A DNA stretch of 64,000 nucleotides from assembly GCA_902555585.1 (NCBI GenBank), contig CACDSY010000003.1:167642-231641 (forward strand), read 5' to 3'. The translations under genes and the position numbers were made by a program. Below are positions 49,821 through 58,507 of this stretch, in pieces (the stretch's first letter is position 1; each line of letters opens with the position of its first letter). This stretch comes from an uncultured Pelagibacteraceae bacterium. GTDB taxonomy: Bacteria; Pseudomonadota; Alphaproteobacteria; Pelagibacterales; Pelagibacteraceae. The notes below the pieces were generated by a model. The model did no database searches. It was not told the DNA's origin and saw nothing but the letters and a program-made list of their open reading frames with translations.

Positions 49821-51605
49821 TTAACCTACCAATGATTTTTGAGGCTTCATATCACCTTTTTCAATTCCTGCTACTTCTACTGGTTTCTTCATAGCGTCTC
49901 TTCTAAATGGTTCACCTAATTCTTGATTTAAAATTACCTCTATGAATGTTGTAACTCCTTTTTTTTGATCTTCACAGGATTGCTTAATTGCTTTAGTTGT
50001 TTCTTCCATGGTTTTGACGGCAACTCCTTTTAAACCGCATGCATTAGCAACCTTTGCATAACTTAATTCTGGATCTAGTTCTGTACCAATAAAATTATCA
50101 TCAAACCATAGAATTGAATTTCTCTTCTCTGCTCCCCATTGATAGTTTCTAAATATAACCATAGTTATTGCAGGCCATTCCTCTCTTGCACAAGAACTCA
50201 TCTCGTTCATACTTATTCCAAATGCGCCGTCACCTGCAAAACCAATTACGGGTGTATCTGGACATCCTATTTTTGCTCCAAGTATAGATGGAAAACCATA
50301 ACCACATGGACCAAATAAACCTGGTGCTAAATATTTTCTTGGCTTTTCAAAAGTTGGGTATGCATTACCTATTGCACAATTATTTCCAATATCACTTGAT
50401 ATAATTACATCTTCAGGCATACCAGCTTGAATTGCTCTCCAAGCTTGTCTTGGAGACATTCTATCTGAGTCTCTTTCTCTAGCTTCTTTATTCCAAACTG
50501 TTCCTGGATCATCATCCTCATGGTCTAAACTGGTAAGGGTTTGTAACCATGCAGATTTTGTTTGATGAATTAAGTTTTTTCTCTCATCTCTGCCAGTATC
50601 TCCGGCTGTTGGTGATAATTTTTCTAAAATCTGTTGAGAAACCATTTTAGCATCACCACAAATACCAACTGTTACTTTTTTTGTGAGTCCAATTCTATCT
50701 GGATTCATATCGACTTGAATTATTGTTGCATCTTTTGGCCAATAATCAATTCCATATCCTGGTAAAGTTGAAAATGGATTTAATCTTGTTCCTAATGCCA
50801 AAACTACATCTGCTTTTGAAATTAATTCCATTCCGGCTTTAGAGCCATTATATCCTAATGGTCCGACTGCTAAGGGATGGCTTCCTGGAAAACTATCATT
50901 ATGTTGATATCCATTGCATACTGGAGCATCTAATTTCTCAGCCAACTTTTTACATTCTTCAATTGCATTACCAATTACTACACCCGCTCCAGACAATATA
51001 ACCGGGAATTTTGCATTAGATAAAAGTTTTGCTGCTTTTTCAATTGCTTCTTTTCCTCCACCTTGTCTTTCAAATCTTACAATTGGTGGTAATTCAATAT
51101 CAATTACTTGTGTCCAATAATCTCTTGGGACATTTATTTGGGCTGGTGCTGAACCTCTAAACGCTTTTTCTATTACTCTATTTAATACCTCTGCCATTCT
51201 TGAGGGATCTCTCACCTCTTCTTGATAGCAAACCATATCTTTAAATAAATTCATCTGTTCTACTTCTTGAAAACCACCTTGACCCATAGTTTTATTTGCT
51301 GCTTGAGGAGTAACTAATAATAAAGGTGTATGGTTCCAGTAAGCAGTTTTGATTGGTGTAACTAATCCAGTTATTCCTGGCCCATTTTGAGCAATAACCA
51401 TTGACATTTTTCCTGTTGCTCTTGTATATCCGTCTGCGATTAAACCACCATTAGTCTCATGAGCAACATCCCAAAAAGTAATTCCTGCCTTAGGAAACAA
51501 ATCAGATATTGCCATAAAAGCTGATCCTATTATTCCAAACGAGTGTTCTATTCCGTGCATTTGAAGAACTTTTATAAATGCTTCTTCTGTTGTCATTTTA
51601 GTCAT
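49821..51605 (-). CDS. xsc: Sulfoacetaldehyde acetyltransferase
   Basis: Xsc is a thiamine diphosphate enzyme that converts sulfoacetaldehyde and phosphate to acetyl phosphate and sulfite, the key desulfonation step of taurine and isethionate breakdown. The 594-residue protein has the catalytic glutamate in VAHETNGGLIADGYTRATG, the PQAANKTMGQGGFQEVEQM segment characteristic of Xsc rather than acetolactate synthase, and the Mg-TPP motif GDGAFGISMNEM near residue 455. The ATG at 51605 is preceded by GAAAGG. It is divergent from suyAB, and sulfite-oxidation genes are close by. Confidence 0.94.
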   Translation of the reverse strand: MTKMTTEEAFIKVLQMHGIEHSFGIIGSAFMAISDLFPKAGITFWDVAHETNGGLIADGYTRATGKMSMVIAQNGPGITGLVTPIKTAYWNHTPLLLVTPQAANKTMGQGGFQEVEQMNLFKDMVCYQEEVRDPSRMAEVLNRVIEKAFRGSAPAQINVPRDYWTQVIDIELPPIVRFERQGGGKEAIEKAAKLLSNAKFPVILSGAGVVIGNAIEECKKLAEKLDAPVCNGYQHNDSFPGSHPLAVGPLGYNGSKAGMELISKADVVLALGTRLNPFSTLPGYGIDYWPKDATIIQVDMNPDRIGLTKKVTVGICGDAKMVSQQILEKLSPTAGDTGRDERKNLIHQTKSAWLQTLTSLDHEDDDPGTVWNKEARERDSDRMSPRQAWRAIQAGMPEDVIISSDIGNNCAIGNAYPTFEKPRKYLAPGLFGPCGYGFPSILGAKIGCPDTPVIGFAGDGAFGISMNEMSSCAREEWPAITMVIFRNYQWGAEKRNSILWFDDNFIGTELDPELSYAKVANACGLKGVAVKTMEETTKAIKQSCEDQKKGVTTFIEVILNQELGEPFRRDAMKKPVEVAGIEKGDMKPQKSLVG

Positions 51606-51633
51606 AGTTCAGCCTTTCTAATTCTTTTTTTAA

Positions 51634-51661
51634 TTGTCAAAGTGTTTGATTAATATATAAG
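51634..51661 (+). promoter_or_regulatory. Putative sigma-70-type promoter of suyAB
   Basis: In the 89-base gap between the divergent xsc and suyA starts, TTGTCA (51634-51639) and TATAAG (51656-51661) are separated by 16 bases. They would start transcription about 25 bases before the suyA ATG at 51695. The match is good, but AT-rich background makes such matches common. Confidence 0.4.
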
Positions 51662-51694
51662 ATTTAACGAATTTCAAATAAAGAAATCGTCACA

Positions 51695-51982
51695 ATGTCA
51701 AATACTGATATAATAATACATGATGAAAAAGACAACGTTGGCGTAGTTGTTATAGAAAAAATAACCCCAGAACAAGATTGTAATTGTTGGATAATGGAAA
51801 ACGATAAGTCTGTTTCAATACAATCAAAAGACGAAATACCTTTGGGTCATAAGATTGCAATGGTAGATCTAAATGAAGGTGACACTATTTTGAAATATGG
51901 ACATGATATTGGGAAAGTAGTTAAAAATATTAAAAAAGGTGAACATGTTCATGTTCATAATGTAAAAACAAAAAAGTGGTAA
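51695..51982 (+). CDS. suyA: (2R)-sulfolactate sulfo-lyase, small (SAF-domain) subunit
   Basis: SuyA is the small partner of SuyB; together they split 3-sulfolactate into pyruvate and sulfite. The 95-residue protein is a single SAF domain of the UxaA N-terminal type, with LGHKIAMVDLNEGDTILKYG and the HVHVHN metal-binding end. Altronate dehydratase small subunits share this fold; the SuyA call rests on the adjacent SuyB-type gene (3 bases downstream) and the sulfonate and sulfite genes around it. Confidence 0.85.
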   Translation: MSNTDIIIHDEKDNVGVVVIEKITPEQDCNCWIMENDKSVSIQSKDEIPLGHKIAMVDLNEGDTILKYGHDIGKVVKNIKKGEHVHVHNVKTKKW

Positions 51983-51985
51983 TAA

Positions 51986-53152
51986 ATGGAAATTCCAAAA
52001 AGTTTTTTAGGATATAAAAGAGAAAATGGTCGTGCTGGAACACGTAATCACGTTATCATTCTTCCTGTAGACGATATTTCAAATGCATGTGCAGAAGCAG
52101 TTGCAAATAACATTAAAGGTACAATAGCTCTACCCCATTCTTATGGACGATTACAATTTGGTGCAGACTTAGAACTTCATTTTAGAACAATGATTGGTAC
52201 AGGAAAAAATCCTAACGTTGCAGCTGTTATAGTTATTGGTATCGAGCCAAAATGGACAAAAAGAATTGTAGATGCAATTGCGACAACAGGTAAACCAGTT
52301 GAAGGTTTTAGTATCGAAGGTGTTGGAGATATAGATACCATTGCAAAAGTTTCAAAAAAAGCACAAGAGTTTTCAATGTGGGCATCAGAAAAACAAAGAG
52401 AAGAATGTCCAATGAGTGATTTATGGATTTCGGTAAAATGTGGGGAGTCTGATACAACGTCAGGATTAGCATCTAATCCAACTGTAGGAAATCTCATGGA
52501 TAAATTAGAACCGCTTGGTGTTCATTTATGTTTTGGCGAAACTTCTGAACTTACAGGAGCTGAAACAGTTTGTGAAAAAAGAGGTAAAACGCCTGAAGCT
52601 CAAGCCAAATTTAAAAAAACATGGAACGATTACAATGATTTCATTCTTAAAGAAGCAACAGATGATTTATCAGAAAGTCAACCAACTGCAGGAAATATTG
52701 CAGGTGGATTAACTACTATTGAAGAAAAAGCATTTGGTAATTTTCAGAAAATTGGAGGATGTCAATTTATTGATGTTTTAGAGCCAGCCGAGGAACCAAC
52801 AAAAGGTGCGGGATTGTACTTCATGGATACTTCTTCAGCTGCTGCAGAATGTGTTACTTTGCAAGCTGCAGGTGGTTTTAATATTCACCTATTCCCAACT
52901 GGACAGGGGAATATTATAGGAAATCCTATAGAGCCTGTGATTAAATTGACAGCAAATCCTCTTACTGCAAAAACTATGAGTGAACATATTGATGTGGACG
53001 TTTCTAAAATTTTATCTAGAGAAATGAATTTGAGCCAAGCGGGAGATGAGTTAATCAAATCAACTTTAAGGGTTGCTAATGGAAGATTAACTTGTGCTGA
53101 AGCTCTTGGTCACAAAGAGTTTGTTATGACTAAACTATATAGAAGCGCTTAA
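51986..53152 (+). CDS. suyB: (2R)-sulfolactate sulfo-lyase, large subunit
   Basis: SuyB carries the catalytic part of sulfolactate sulfo-lyase, an iron-dependent UxaA-family lyase. The 388-residue protein opens with [17 protein letters not shown], the family's N-terminal motif, and has [23 protein letters not shown] sequence at residues 149-168 and [20 protein letters not shown] in the middle, close to known SuyB. Galactarate and altronate dehydratases are the main alternatives, but length and context with suyA, xsc and sulfite oxidation favour SuyB. It is convergent with the TauE-type permease and directly abuts it. Confidence 0.87.
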   Translation: MEIPKSFLGYKRENGRAGTRNHVIILPVDDISNACAEAVANNIKGTIALPHSYGRLQFGADLELHFRTMIGTGKNPNVAAVIVIGIEPKWTKRIVDAIATTGKPVEGFSIEGVGDIDTIAKVSKKAQEFSMWASEKQREECPMSDLWISVKCGESDTTSGLASNPTVGNLMDKLEPLGVHLCFGETSELTGAETVCEKRGKTPEAQAKFKKTWNDYNDFILKEATDDLSESQPTAGNIAGGLTTIEEKAFGNFQKIGGCQFIDVLEPAEEPTKGAGLYFMDTSSAAAECVTLQAAGGFNIHLFPTGQGNIIGNPIEPVIKLTANPLTAKTMSEHIDVDVSKILSREMNLSQAGDELIKSTLRVANGRLTCAEALGHKEFVMTKLYRSA

Positions 53153-54238
53153 TTATTTTTTTAATTTTGCTAATCTTTTATCGTCCCAATTAGAATAAAC
53201 TCTTCTAATCATTGCAGCACCAACGCCCAGAACAATAGCAAGAAGTACAGATGTTAGGCCATAAAATACCGGCAAGTCTCTAGAAAAGTTTAATATAAAT
53301 TCACTTAGTGGGCCTAAGTTATCTGTAGCATTAACAATAGTACTTGTTGTTTTTTCATCTTTGATAAAAGTATCATAAGCAATTGCTATACCAACTAATA
53401 ATAATAATATTGCTAAGATAGTTTTAAATTCTGAACTATCAATTTTTTCTCCAATTTTTTGTCCAAACTGTACACCTATTATTGAACCTAAAATTAAAAC
53501 AGTAACTAATATTAAATCTATGGTTCCATAATTCAACGCATGCAAAATTGTTACAATAGCACTTACAAATATTGTTACAAAAAGTGAAGTTCCTGGAATT
53601 AATCTTGTTGGCATCCCAATAACATAAATCATTGCTGGTACTAAAATGAAAGCACCACCTATTCCCATTATTGCAGCGATGAAACCAACTATCAAACCTA
53701 TTATTATTGGTGTAAATGCACTTTCATAAAGTTGTGACTTTTTAAAACGCATTCTTAAAGGAAGACCATGTATCCAATAATGTTTATGTAGCTTCTTCTT
53801 TTCAGTTATTTTTTTTCTTGCTTTATCAATTTCTGATACACCTTGAATAAGCATAAAGGTTCCTAAAATTGCAAGGATATACATATAAGCTAAAGATATA
53901 ACTACATTGATTTTTCCAATATCTTTAAAATATGAAAAAGTTATAATTCCAATTATTGTTCCGACAGCTCCTCCAATGACAATCATGAAACCCATTTTGT
54001 AATCGAGTGTTCCTTTAAGATAATGAGTTGTAGATCCAGAGACTGAAGTTCCTAAAATATTACTGGCTTCATTGGGAACTGCATAAATAGGAGGTACACC
54101 TAAAAAAATTAAAAAAGGTGTCATCAAAAATCCTCCACCTACTCCAAACAAGCCAGATAAAATTCCTACGACTAAACTTAGACCAAATATAAAAAGTAAA
54201 TTTATTTCGACTTGTGCAATTGGAAGAAAATACTCCAT
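53153..54238 (-). CDS. TauE/SafE family permease, copy 3 (probable sulfite/sulfonate exporter)
   Basis: This 361-residue membrane protein is the largest of the three TauE-type copies, with about eight helices, an extra charged cytoplasmic loop (about residues 140-170) and a C-terminal extra helix (about 330-350). It has the motifs GLFGVGGGFLMTPFLIFLGVPP and AAIMGIGGAFILVPAMIY, the two family repeats. Located between suyAB and aprABM, it most likely exports sulfite formed by Xsc or SuyAB, as TauE-type proteins do in other taurine degraders (inference). Confidence 0.85.
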   Translation of the reverse strand: MEYFLPIAQVEINLLFIFGLSLVVGILSGLFGVGGGFLMTPFLIFLGVPPIYAVPNEASNILGTSVSGSTTHYLKGTLDYKMGFMIVIGGAVGTIIGIITFSYFKDIGKINVVISLAYMYILAILGTFMLIQGVSEIDKARKKITEKKKLHKHYWIHGLPLRMRFKKSQLYESAFTPIIIGLIVGFIAAIMGIGGAFILVPAMIYVIGMPTRLIPGTSLFVTIFVSAIVTILHALNYGTIDLILVTVLILGSIIGVQFGQKIGEKIDSSEFKTILAILLLLVGIAIAYDTFIKDEKTTSTIVNATDNLGPLSEFILNFSRDLPVFYGLTSVLLAIVLGVGAAMIRRVYSNWDDKRLAKLKK

Positions 54239-54477
54239 TTAAAGTAATTATTCCTCAAAGAATATAAAGTCAATAAATATGAATGTTTTTTAGATAAAAT
54301 TCTGAGCAGTACTAAGGAGAATTATGCCCCAAGCAAAGAAGATAAATAGATATAAAAATGATTTAATTATTTTACTTATTTGATTTTGGAAAAATGAGGG
54401 AATATTTTTGAAATTTTCTTTAAAATTAACTTGCATTCTCCAAATAAACATAAGTTATAAAAAATGCAAATAATTTT
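54239..54477. other. Longest gene-poor gap, with one 19-codon ORF
   Basis: This 239-base AT-rich stretch separates the TauE-type permease from the conserved hypothetical gene. On the plus strand at 54324-54383 there is a 19-codon ORF with a strong Shine-Dalgarno (described separately). Beyond it, nothing recognisable was found: no tRNA, no clear hairpin and no repeat. The frame continues after the TGA for about 30 more codons, so the gap may hold the remains of a longer gene. Confidence 0.5.
54324..54383 (+). CDS. Possible 19-residue basic-then-hydrophobic small protein
   Basis: The ORF starts with a basic part (MPQAKKINRYKND) followed by six hydrophobic residues. The ATG is preceded by ACTAAGGAGAATT, nearly identical to the leader of the 27-codon basic ORF at 63458 (ACTAAGGAGATT). 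The strong Shine-Dalgarno argues for translation. After TGA the same frame stays open, so it may be a fragment of a decayed gene. Function unknown. Confidence 0.3.
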   Translation: MPQAKKINRYKNDLIILLI

Positions 54478-54828
54478 TTAAAAAATAGTTGCTCCAAAAA
54501 CTTTTACTTCGTCACCTTCTTCTCCAAGCACTAACCTTCCCAAAAAGTCACCTGGTATCTCAGTACTTGTCTGTCTATACAACACAGTTATATAAAGTCC
54601 TCGTCTTAAACACCCAATTGCCTTACATCCCTCTGCTAAACTTGAGATTAATTTATTACTTGCCCATTGTTTTCCAAGTTCAACTTCATTAGCCCCATAC
54701 ATCATTTGAGATGAAAGATCTCTAGTAAAACCACCATAATCCTTGATATTTGATGATTTAACTAAGTTTGCCCAAATAGGATCTGCAATTTTGATTATTT
54801 CCTCGTCGGATTTCTTTAAAAGACTCAT
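54478..54828 (-). CDS. Conserved hypothetical protein downstream of aprA
   Basis: This 116-residue soluble protein starts 16 bases after aprA on the same strand, so it is likely co-transcribed. It has an acidic-basic N-terminal helix (LLKKSDEEIIKIADPIWANLVKSS) and a central helical stretch with GGFTRDLSS. A pair of cysteines follows (EGCKAIGCLRRG, residues 68 and 73), then a beta-rich end (LYITVLYRQTS, EVKVFGATIF). I recognise no named family. Position suggests a role connected with APS reductase. Confidence 0.65.
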   Translation of the reverse strand: MSLLKKSDEEIIKIADPIWANLVKSSNIKDYGGFTRDLSSQMMYGANEVELGKQWASNKLISSLAEGCKAIGCLRRGLYITVLYRQTSTEIPGDFLGRLVLGEEGDEVKVFGATIF

Positions 54829-54844
54829 TTACCTATCTTAAAAA

Positions 54845-56701
54845 TTAGGAAGCTTCTTTTTTCTCTTTTTCGTCTACGATATGATAAACAGGAGCCTTTT
54901 CCATTGTAAATTTGCCTGTTTTTGGATCTCTTCTAGATAATGTTAAACAATGCCAATTTTCATCATCGAGTTTCATATAATCACCTCTGTAATAGTATCC
55001 AGGCCAACGTGTTTCCTGCCTAAATAAAGTATGCTCAGTTACACATTGTGAGGTTAATGTTCTATGTTTGAGCTCCCAAGCTCTCATAAGTTGATGGTAG
55101 TCTTCAGCACCTACATTTTCTAAATCTTCTTCAAGCCATGCTAACAACTCAAGACCTTTCTTGAGAGTATTTTCATTAGTCATATAATTATAACTTATTC
55201 CACCAACGTACTCGTCCATAATTTTTTGTAGTCTTTGTAGACCTTGAATAGGAGAAATATAACTTGGAGACACTGTTCCTCCAGTTATTTCGTTTCTTCC
55301 AACAGTGTAATTTTCAAGTGGTTTATAAATCACTTCTTTAAAATCCTCACATTGCTTATCACTAACGTTAATGTCAGCTGCTTTTTGTTCTTCTATGTAT
55401 TTTACAGCTGCTTTTGCTGCAAGTCTCCCTTCAGTAAATGATCCGGATGAAAATTTGTGAGCACTACCTCCTACGGTATCACCAGCTCCAAATAAGCCTT
55501 CTATTGTTGTCATTCTGTTATAACCCCAGAAATATTCAGGTGGCGATAAATCTTCTGGTCCACTAACCCAAGCTCCTGAACAAGTTGCATGTGACCCCAT
55601 AACGTAAGGTTCAGATGTCGTTAATTCTGGGTTAGTATATTTTGGATCAATATTTTGAGATGCCCAAACTACTGCCTGTCCAACAGTCATTCCAAGGAAA
55701 TTTTCCCAACCCACTGTTTCTAAGTGTGGATCTTGGAAAGCTTCTTTAGTAACCATATGAATAGGTCCTCCGCCCGCCATAGTTTCTTGAATGAAAGCGT
55801 GATTACGTAAACATGTTGGAGTTGGATGATGATCAATATACTCTCCAACTAATTCTTTGGTTTTTTCATACCATTTCTTCTCATAATTCTCACCGTTTGC
55901 GTTTTGAGTGTATGTTTTAAGATGTAAGAAATATGCGCCAACTGGACCATAACCATCCTTAAATCTACAAAGGACAATTCTATTTTCCATTTGAGTCATT
56001 TTAGCACCAGCAGCAATAGGTAATGCATATGCTGAACCGTTGCTCCAAGGGGCATACCAAGTTCTACCCATTCCTTCACCAACTGCTCTTGGTTTAAATA
56101 TATGTGAAGCTCCACCAGCGGCTACAATAACTGTCTTTGCTTTAAAGACATGGTAGTCACCAGTTCTCATATTAAACCCAACAGCTCCCCCAACTCTATT
56201 TTCTTTGTTTTCATCCATTAAAAGATGAGTAATCATAATTCGGTTATAAATTTTATCTGCTGATTTCTTTGCTGCCTCAGCTACGATTGGTTTATAGCTT
56301 TCACCATGTATCATTATTTGCCATTTACCCTCTCTTTGGTAACGACCTGTTTCTTTATTCTTCATCATTGGAAGGCCCCATTCATCAAACATATGAACAG
56401 TTGAGTCTACGTGACGCGCCATATCATATCCAAGATCTTCCCTTACTAATCCCATTAAATCATTTCTTGCATATCTTACGTGATCTTCGGGTTGATTTTC
56501 ACCCCACTGCATACCCATGTAACAATTGATTGCATAAAGTCCTTGTGCGACTGCACCACTTCTATCTATGTTTGCTTTTTCAACACAAACTATTTTTAAA
56601 TCTCTTCCCCAATGCCTAGCTTCAAAAGTTGCTCCAGTACCAGCCATACCACCACCTACTACAAGTACATCACAATTTTCTACGATAGTTTTTCTAGCCA
56701 T
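54845..56701 (-). CDS. aprA: Adenylylsulfate (APS) reductase, alpha subunit
   Basis: AprA is the FAD subunit that interconverts APS and sulfite plus AMP. In an aerobic bacterium the direction is sulfite oxidation. The 618-residue protein opens with the FAD-binding VLVVGGGMAGTGATFEARHWG. It has NCYMGMQWGENQPEDHVRYARNDLMG with substrate-side arginines, SHATCSGAWVSGPEDLSPPEYFWGYN and TVGGSAHKFSSGSFTEGRLAA near residue 420, all AprA hallmarks. It overlaps aprB by one base in the order aprM-aprB-aprA. It probably oxidises the sulfite made by Xsc and SuyAB. Confidence 0.96.
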   Translation of the reverse strand: MARKTIVENCDVLVVGGGMAGTGATFEARHWGRDLKIVCVEKANIDRSGAVAQGLYAINCYMGMQWGENQPEDHVRYARNDLMGLVREDLGYDMARHVDSTVHMFDEWGLPMMKNKETGRYQREGKWQIMIHGESYKPIVAEAAKKSADKIYNRIMITHLLMDENKENRVGGAVGFNMRTGDYHVFKAKTVIVAAGGASHIFKPRAVGEGMGRTWYAPWSNGSAYALPIAAGAKMTQMENRIVLCRFKDGYGPVGAYFLHLKTYTQNANGENYEKKWYEKTKELVGEYIDHHPTPTCLRNHAFIQETMAGGGPIHMVTKEAFQDPHLETVGWENFLGMTVGQAVVWASQNIDPKYTNPELTTSEPYVMGSHATCSGAWVSGPEDLSPPEYFWGYNRMTTIEGLFGAGDTVGGSAHKFSSGSFTEGRLAAKAAVKYIEEQKAADINVSDKQCEDFKEVIYKPLENYTVGRNEITGGTVSPSYISPIQGLQRLQKIMDEYVGGISYNYMTNENTLKKGLELLAWLEEDLENVGAEDYHQLMRAWELKHRTLTSQCVTEHTLFRQETRWPGYYYRGDYMKLDDENWHCLTLSRRDPKTGKFTMEKAPVYHIVDEKEKKEAS

Positions 56702-57171
56702 TAATAATAAACTCCTTTTTTAAAGGCGCTCTTATCAACTTTAGGTAATTCCTGGTTTGTGTTTAGTCCTTCTGGTTCTGAATAAAGAATTTGAGAATTG
56801 ATTTCTCCTTGATTTGGTTTGTCGCCTTCAGCTAAATTTGGAATGTATTCACCCCAAGGCTTTGTTGTTATGGGTGATACAAAGTTCTTTTCAGTACCAT
56901 TCCTAAATTTTATTCTCCAAGAAATAGTCCCTTTTTCTTCTTCTCTCCTAACTCTTACGCTATGACCCATTGGAGCAAAATCTGCATAGCCTCTTACATC
57001 TATTGCATGATTAGGACATGCTTTTACACATGAGTAGCACTCCCAGCAAAAATTTGGTTCAATATTTTTTGCTCTTCTTATTGTTTCATCAATATGCATT
57101 ATATCTGATGGACAAATATCTACGCAGTGACCACATCCATCACATCTAGTCATGTATACAAAAGTTGACAT
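56701..57171 (-). CDS. aprB: Adenylylsulfate (APS) reductase, beta subunit
   Basis: AprB is the iron-sulfur electron-transfer subunit. The 156-residue protein has two 4Fe-4S motifs: CDGCGHCVDICP at about residues 10-21 and CWECYSCVKACP at about 42-53. It then has AIDVRGYADFAPMGHSV and a C-terminal strand region that wraps around AprA in known structures. It overlaps the aprA start by one base and follows aprM by 34 bases. Electrons from sulfite oxidation pass through it to the membrane partner. Confidence 0.96.
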   Translation of the reverse strand: MSTFVYMTRCDGCGHCVDICPSDIMHIDETIRRAKNIEPNFCWECYSCVKACPNHAIDVRGYADFAPMGHSVRVRREEEKGTISWRIKFRNGTEKNFVSPITTKPWGEYIPNLAEGDKPNQGEINSQILYSEPEGLNTNQELPKVDKSAFKKGVYY

Positions 57172-57205
57172 AATTTATATTTTCTCCTTTATATTCTTTA
57201 TCATA

Positions 57206-58006
57206 TTAATAATGTTTTGGCTCTTCTCTTTTAATGCCTAGGCCAAATTGCTCAGGTGCATCAGATTCAGGTGGCAAATTATCTCTAGAGCCATCAGCTT
57301 CTGCCAAATTTTTCTGTAGAGCTGCTCCCGGTTTATAGAACATGTGTGCAAATTTAGACCAATATACACCGCCAAATAAAACTAAGTTAGCAACTATAAA
57401 TAAAACTAAAAATACAACATCGTCCCATCTTCCTTGTAAATTTAATGATTGAAGATAAGACCATATTAATCCAAATAAGGAGGAAGCAATCAATGCTAAT
57501 ACAAATAAATCTGCTTTTATAACTCTGTACCAAGGTTGTGCCTCAGAATAAACATCAACTCTTAAAAAGAACCAAAACCAAGATCCTCCTAATACAGTTA
57601 GTGCTGCTCCAATATGCCATATCATTGGCCATAGCGCAGGTGTTGTAGATCCTGGAGATGTATAAAAGAAAATCATTACAACTGAACCTACCCAAAAAAG
57701 TATAGTTCCATACATTCCCATTACATGCGCCACTCTTCGTTTACCTGCACCAAGTTCTGATGTAGTAGCAATATCGCTTGCTATAGTTTTTGAAATTACA
57801 GATATTCTCTCTCCTGTTGATAAGGTTTTAGTAGCTGATAATTTTGCTTTTTTTGCATTATTAAAGAAATACTTCACATTTTTTTTATGGATAATATCCA
57901 TAACTGTTCCAACTAGAATTAGTAAGCCCATTAAAATAACAAATGATTGCATCAAAAATGGTGGTACAGTCTCAGCTAATGTTAAAAATGGATTAGTTGA
58001 TATCAT
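57206..58006 (-). CDS. aprM: AprM-type membrane partner of APS reductase
   Basis: AprM is the membrane protein that accompanies AprBA in SAR11 and many sulfur oxidisers and is thought to receive electrons into the quinone pool. The 266-residue protein has five predicted helices (about residues 12-34, 92-114, 129-150, 165-185 and 197-220). Histidines in or next to helices (RVAHVMGMYG, PMIWHIGA, KFAHMFY) could bind haem, but that is not established here. The C-terminal cytoplasmic tail is acidic. It is the first gene of the aprM-aprB-aprA operon. Confidence 0.88.
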   Translation of the reverse strand: MISTNPFLTLAETVPPFLMQSFVILMGLLILVGTVMDIIHKKNVKYFFNNAKKAKLSATKTLSTGERISVISKTIASDIATTSELGAGKRRVAHVMGMYGTILFWVGSVVMIFFYTSPGSTTPALWPMIWHIGAALTVLGGSWFWFFLRVDVYSEAQPWYRVIKADLFVLALIASSLFGLIWSYLQSLNLQGRWDDVVFLVLFIVANLVLFGGVYWSKFAHMFYKPGAALQKNLAEADGSRDNLPPESDAPEQFGLGIKREEPKHY

Positions 58007-58102
58007 TGTGAATTTCTTCCTTCCGCATAAGATTTCTAGTACACTTATTTAAATAGATCAACCGCGATATAATGACATTTCAACAGATTATAAATGTAAT
58101 TA

Positions 58103-58504
58103 TTATTTGTTTTTACGCACATAATGTTGTTTAGAGGCAATTACGCTTCTAACACCACCTTGTGGGTTCTCAACGTCTCCCGATCTTCTTGGAATCAGAT
58201 GAATATGACAATGATTAATTGATTGTCCTGCAGTTTTACCAGAGTTTGATCCAACATTAAATCCGTCAATTGTATTATCTTTATATTCAAGTTTTTTTTT
58301 AAGCTCTTTTAGAAGTGCATCACAAGCAAGAACTTCCTCACTATTTAGTTCAAAATAATTTTTTACATGTCTCTTTGGAACAATTAAAGCATGATACTTT
58401 GAAACTGGGTAAGTATCATAACTAGCGAAAGCCAATTCATTTTCTAGTTCAAAATCATTGTTGGATATATTACAAAATAAACATGGGTTATTGGGATCTC
58501 TCAT
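58103..58504 (-). CDS. HIT-family nucleotide-binding hydrolase
   Basis: This 133-residue histidine-triad protein has the catalytic HCHIHLIPR near residue 99, an N-terminal CLFCNI metal-type pair and the GQSINHCH context typical of HIT hydrolases that act on nucleotide conjugates such as AppppA or adenylated substrates. It is 3 bases downstream of pabC on the same strand and so probably the last gene of the metC-to-HIT run. Specificity is unknown. Confidence 0.88.
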   Translation of the reverse strand: MRDPNNPCLFCNISNNDFELENELAFASYDTYPVSKYHALIVPKRHVKNYFELNSEEVLACDALLKELKKKLEYKDNTIDGFNVGSNSGKTAGQSINHCHIHLIPRRSGDVENPQGGVRSVIASKQHYVRKNK

Positions 58505-58507
58505 TTT

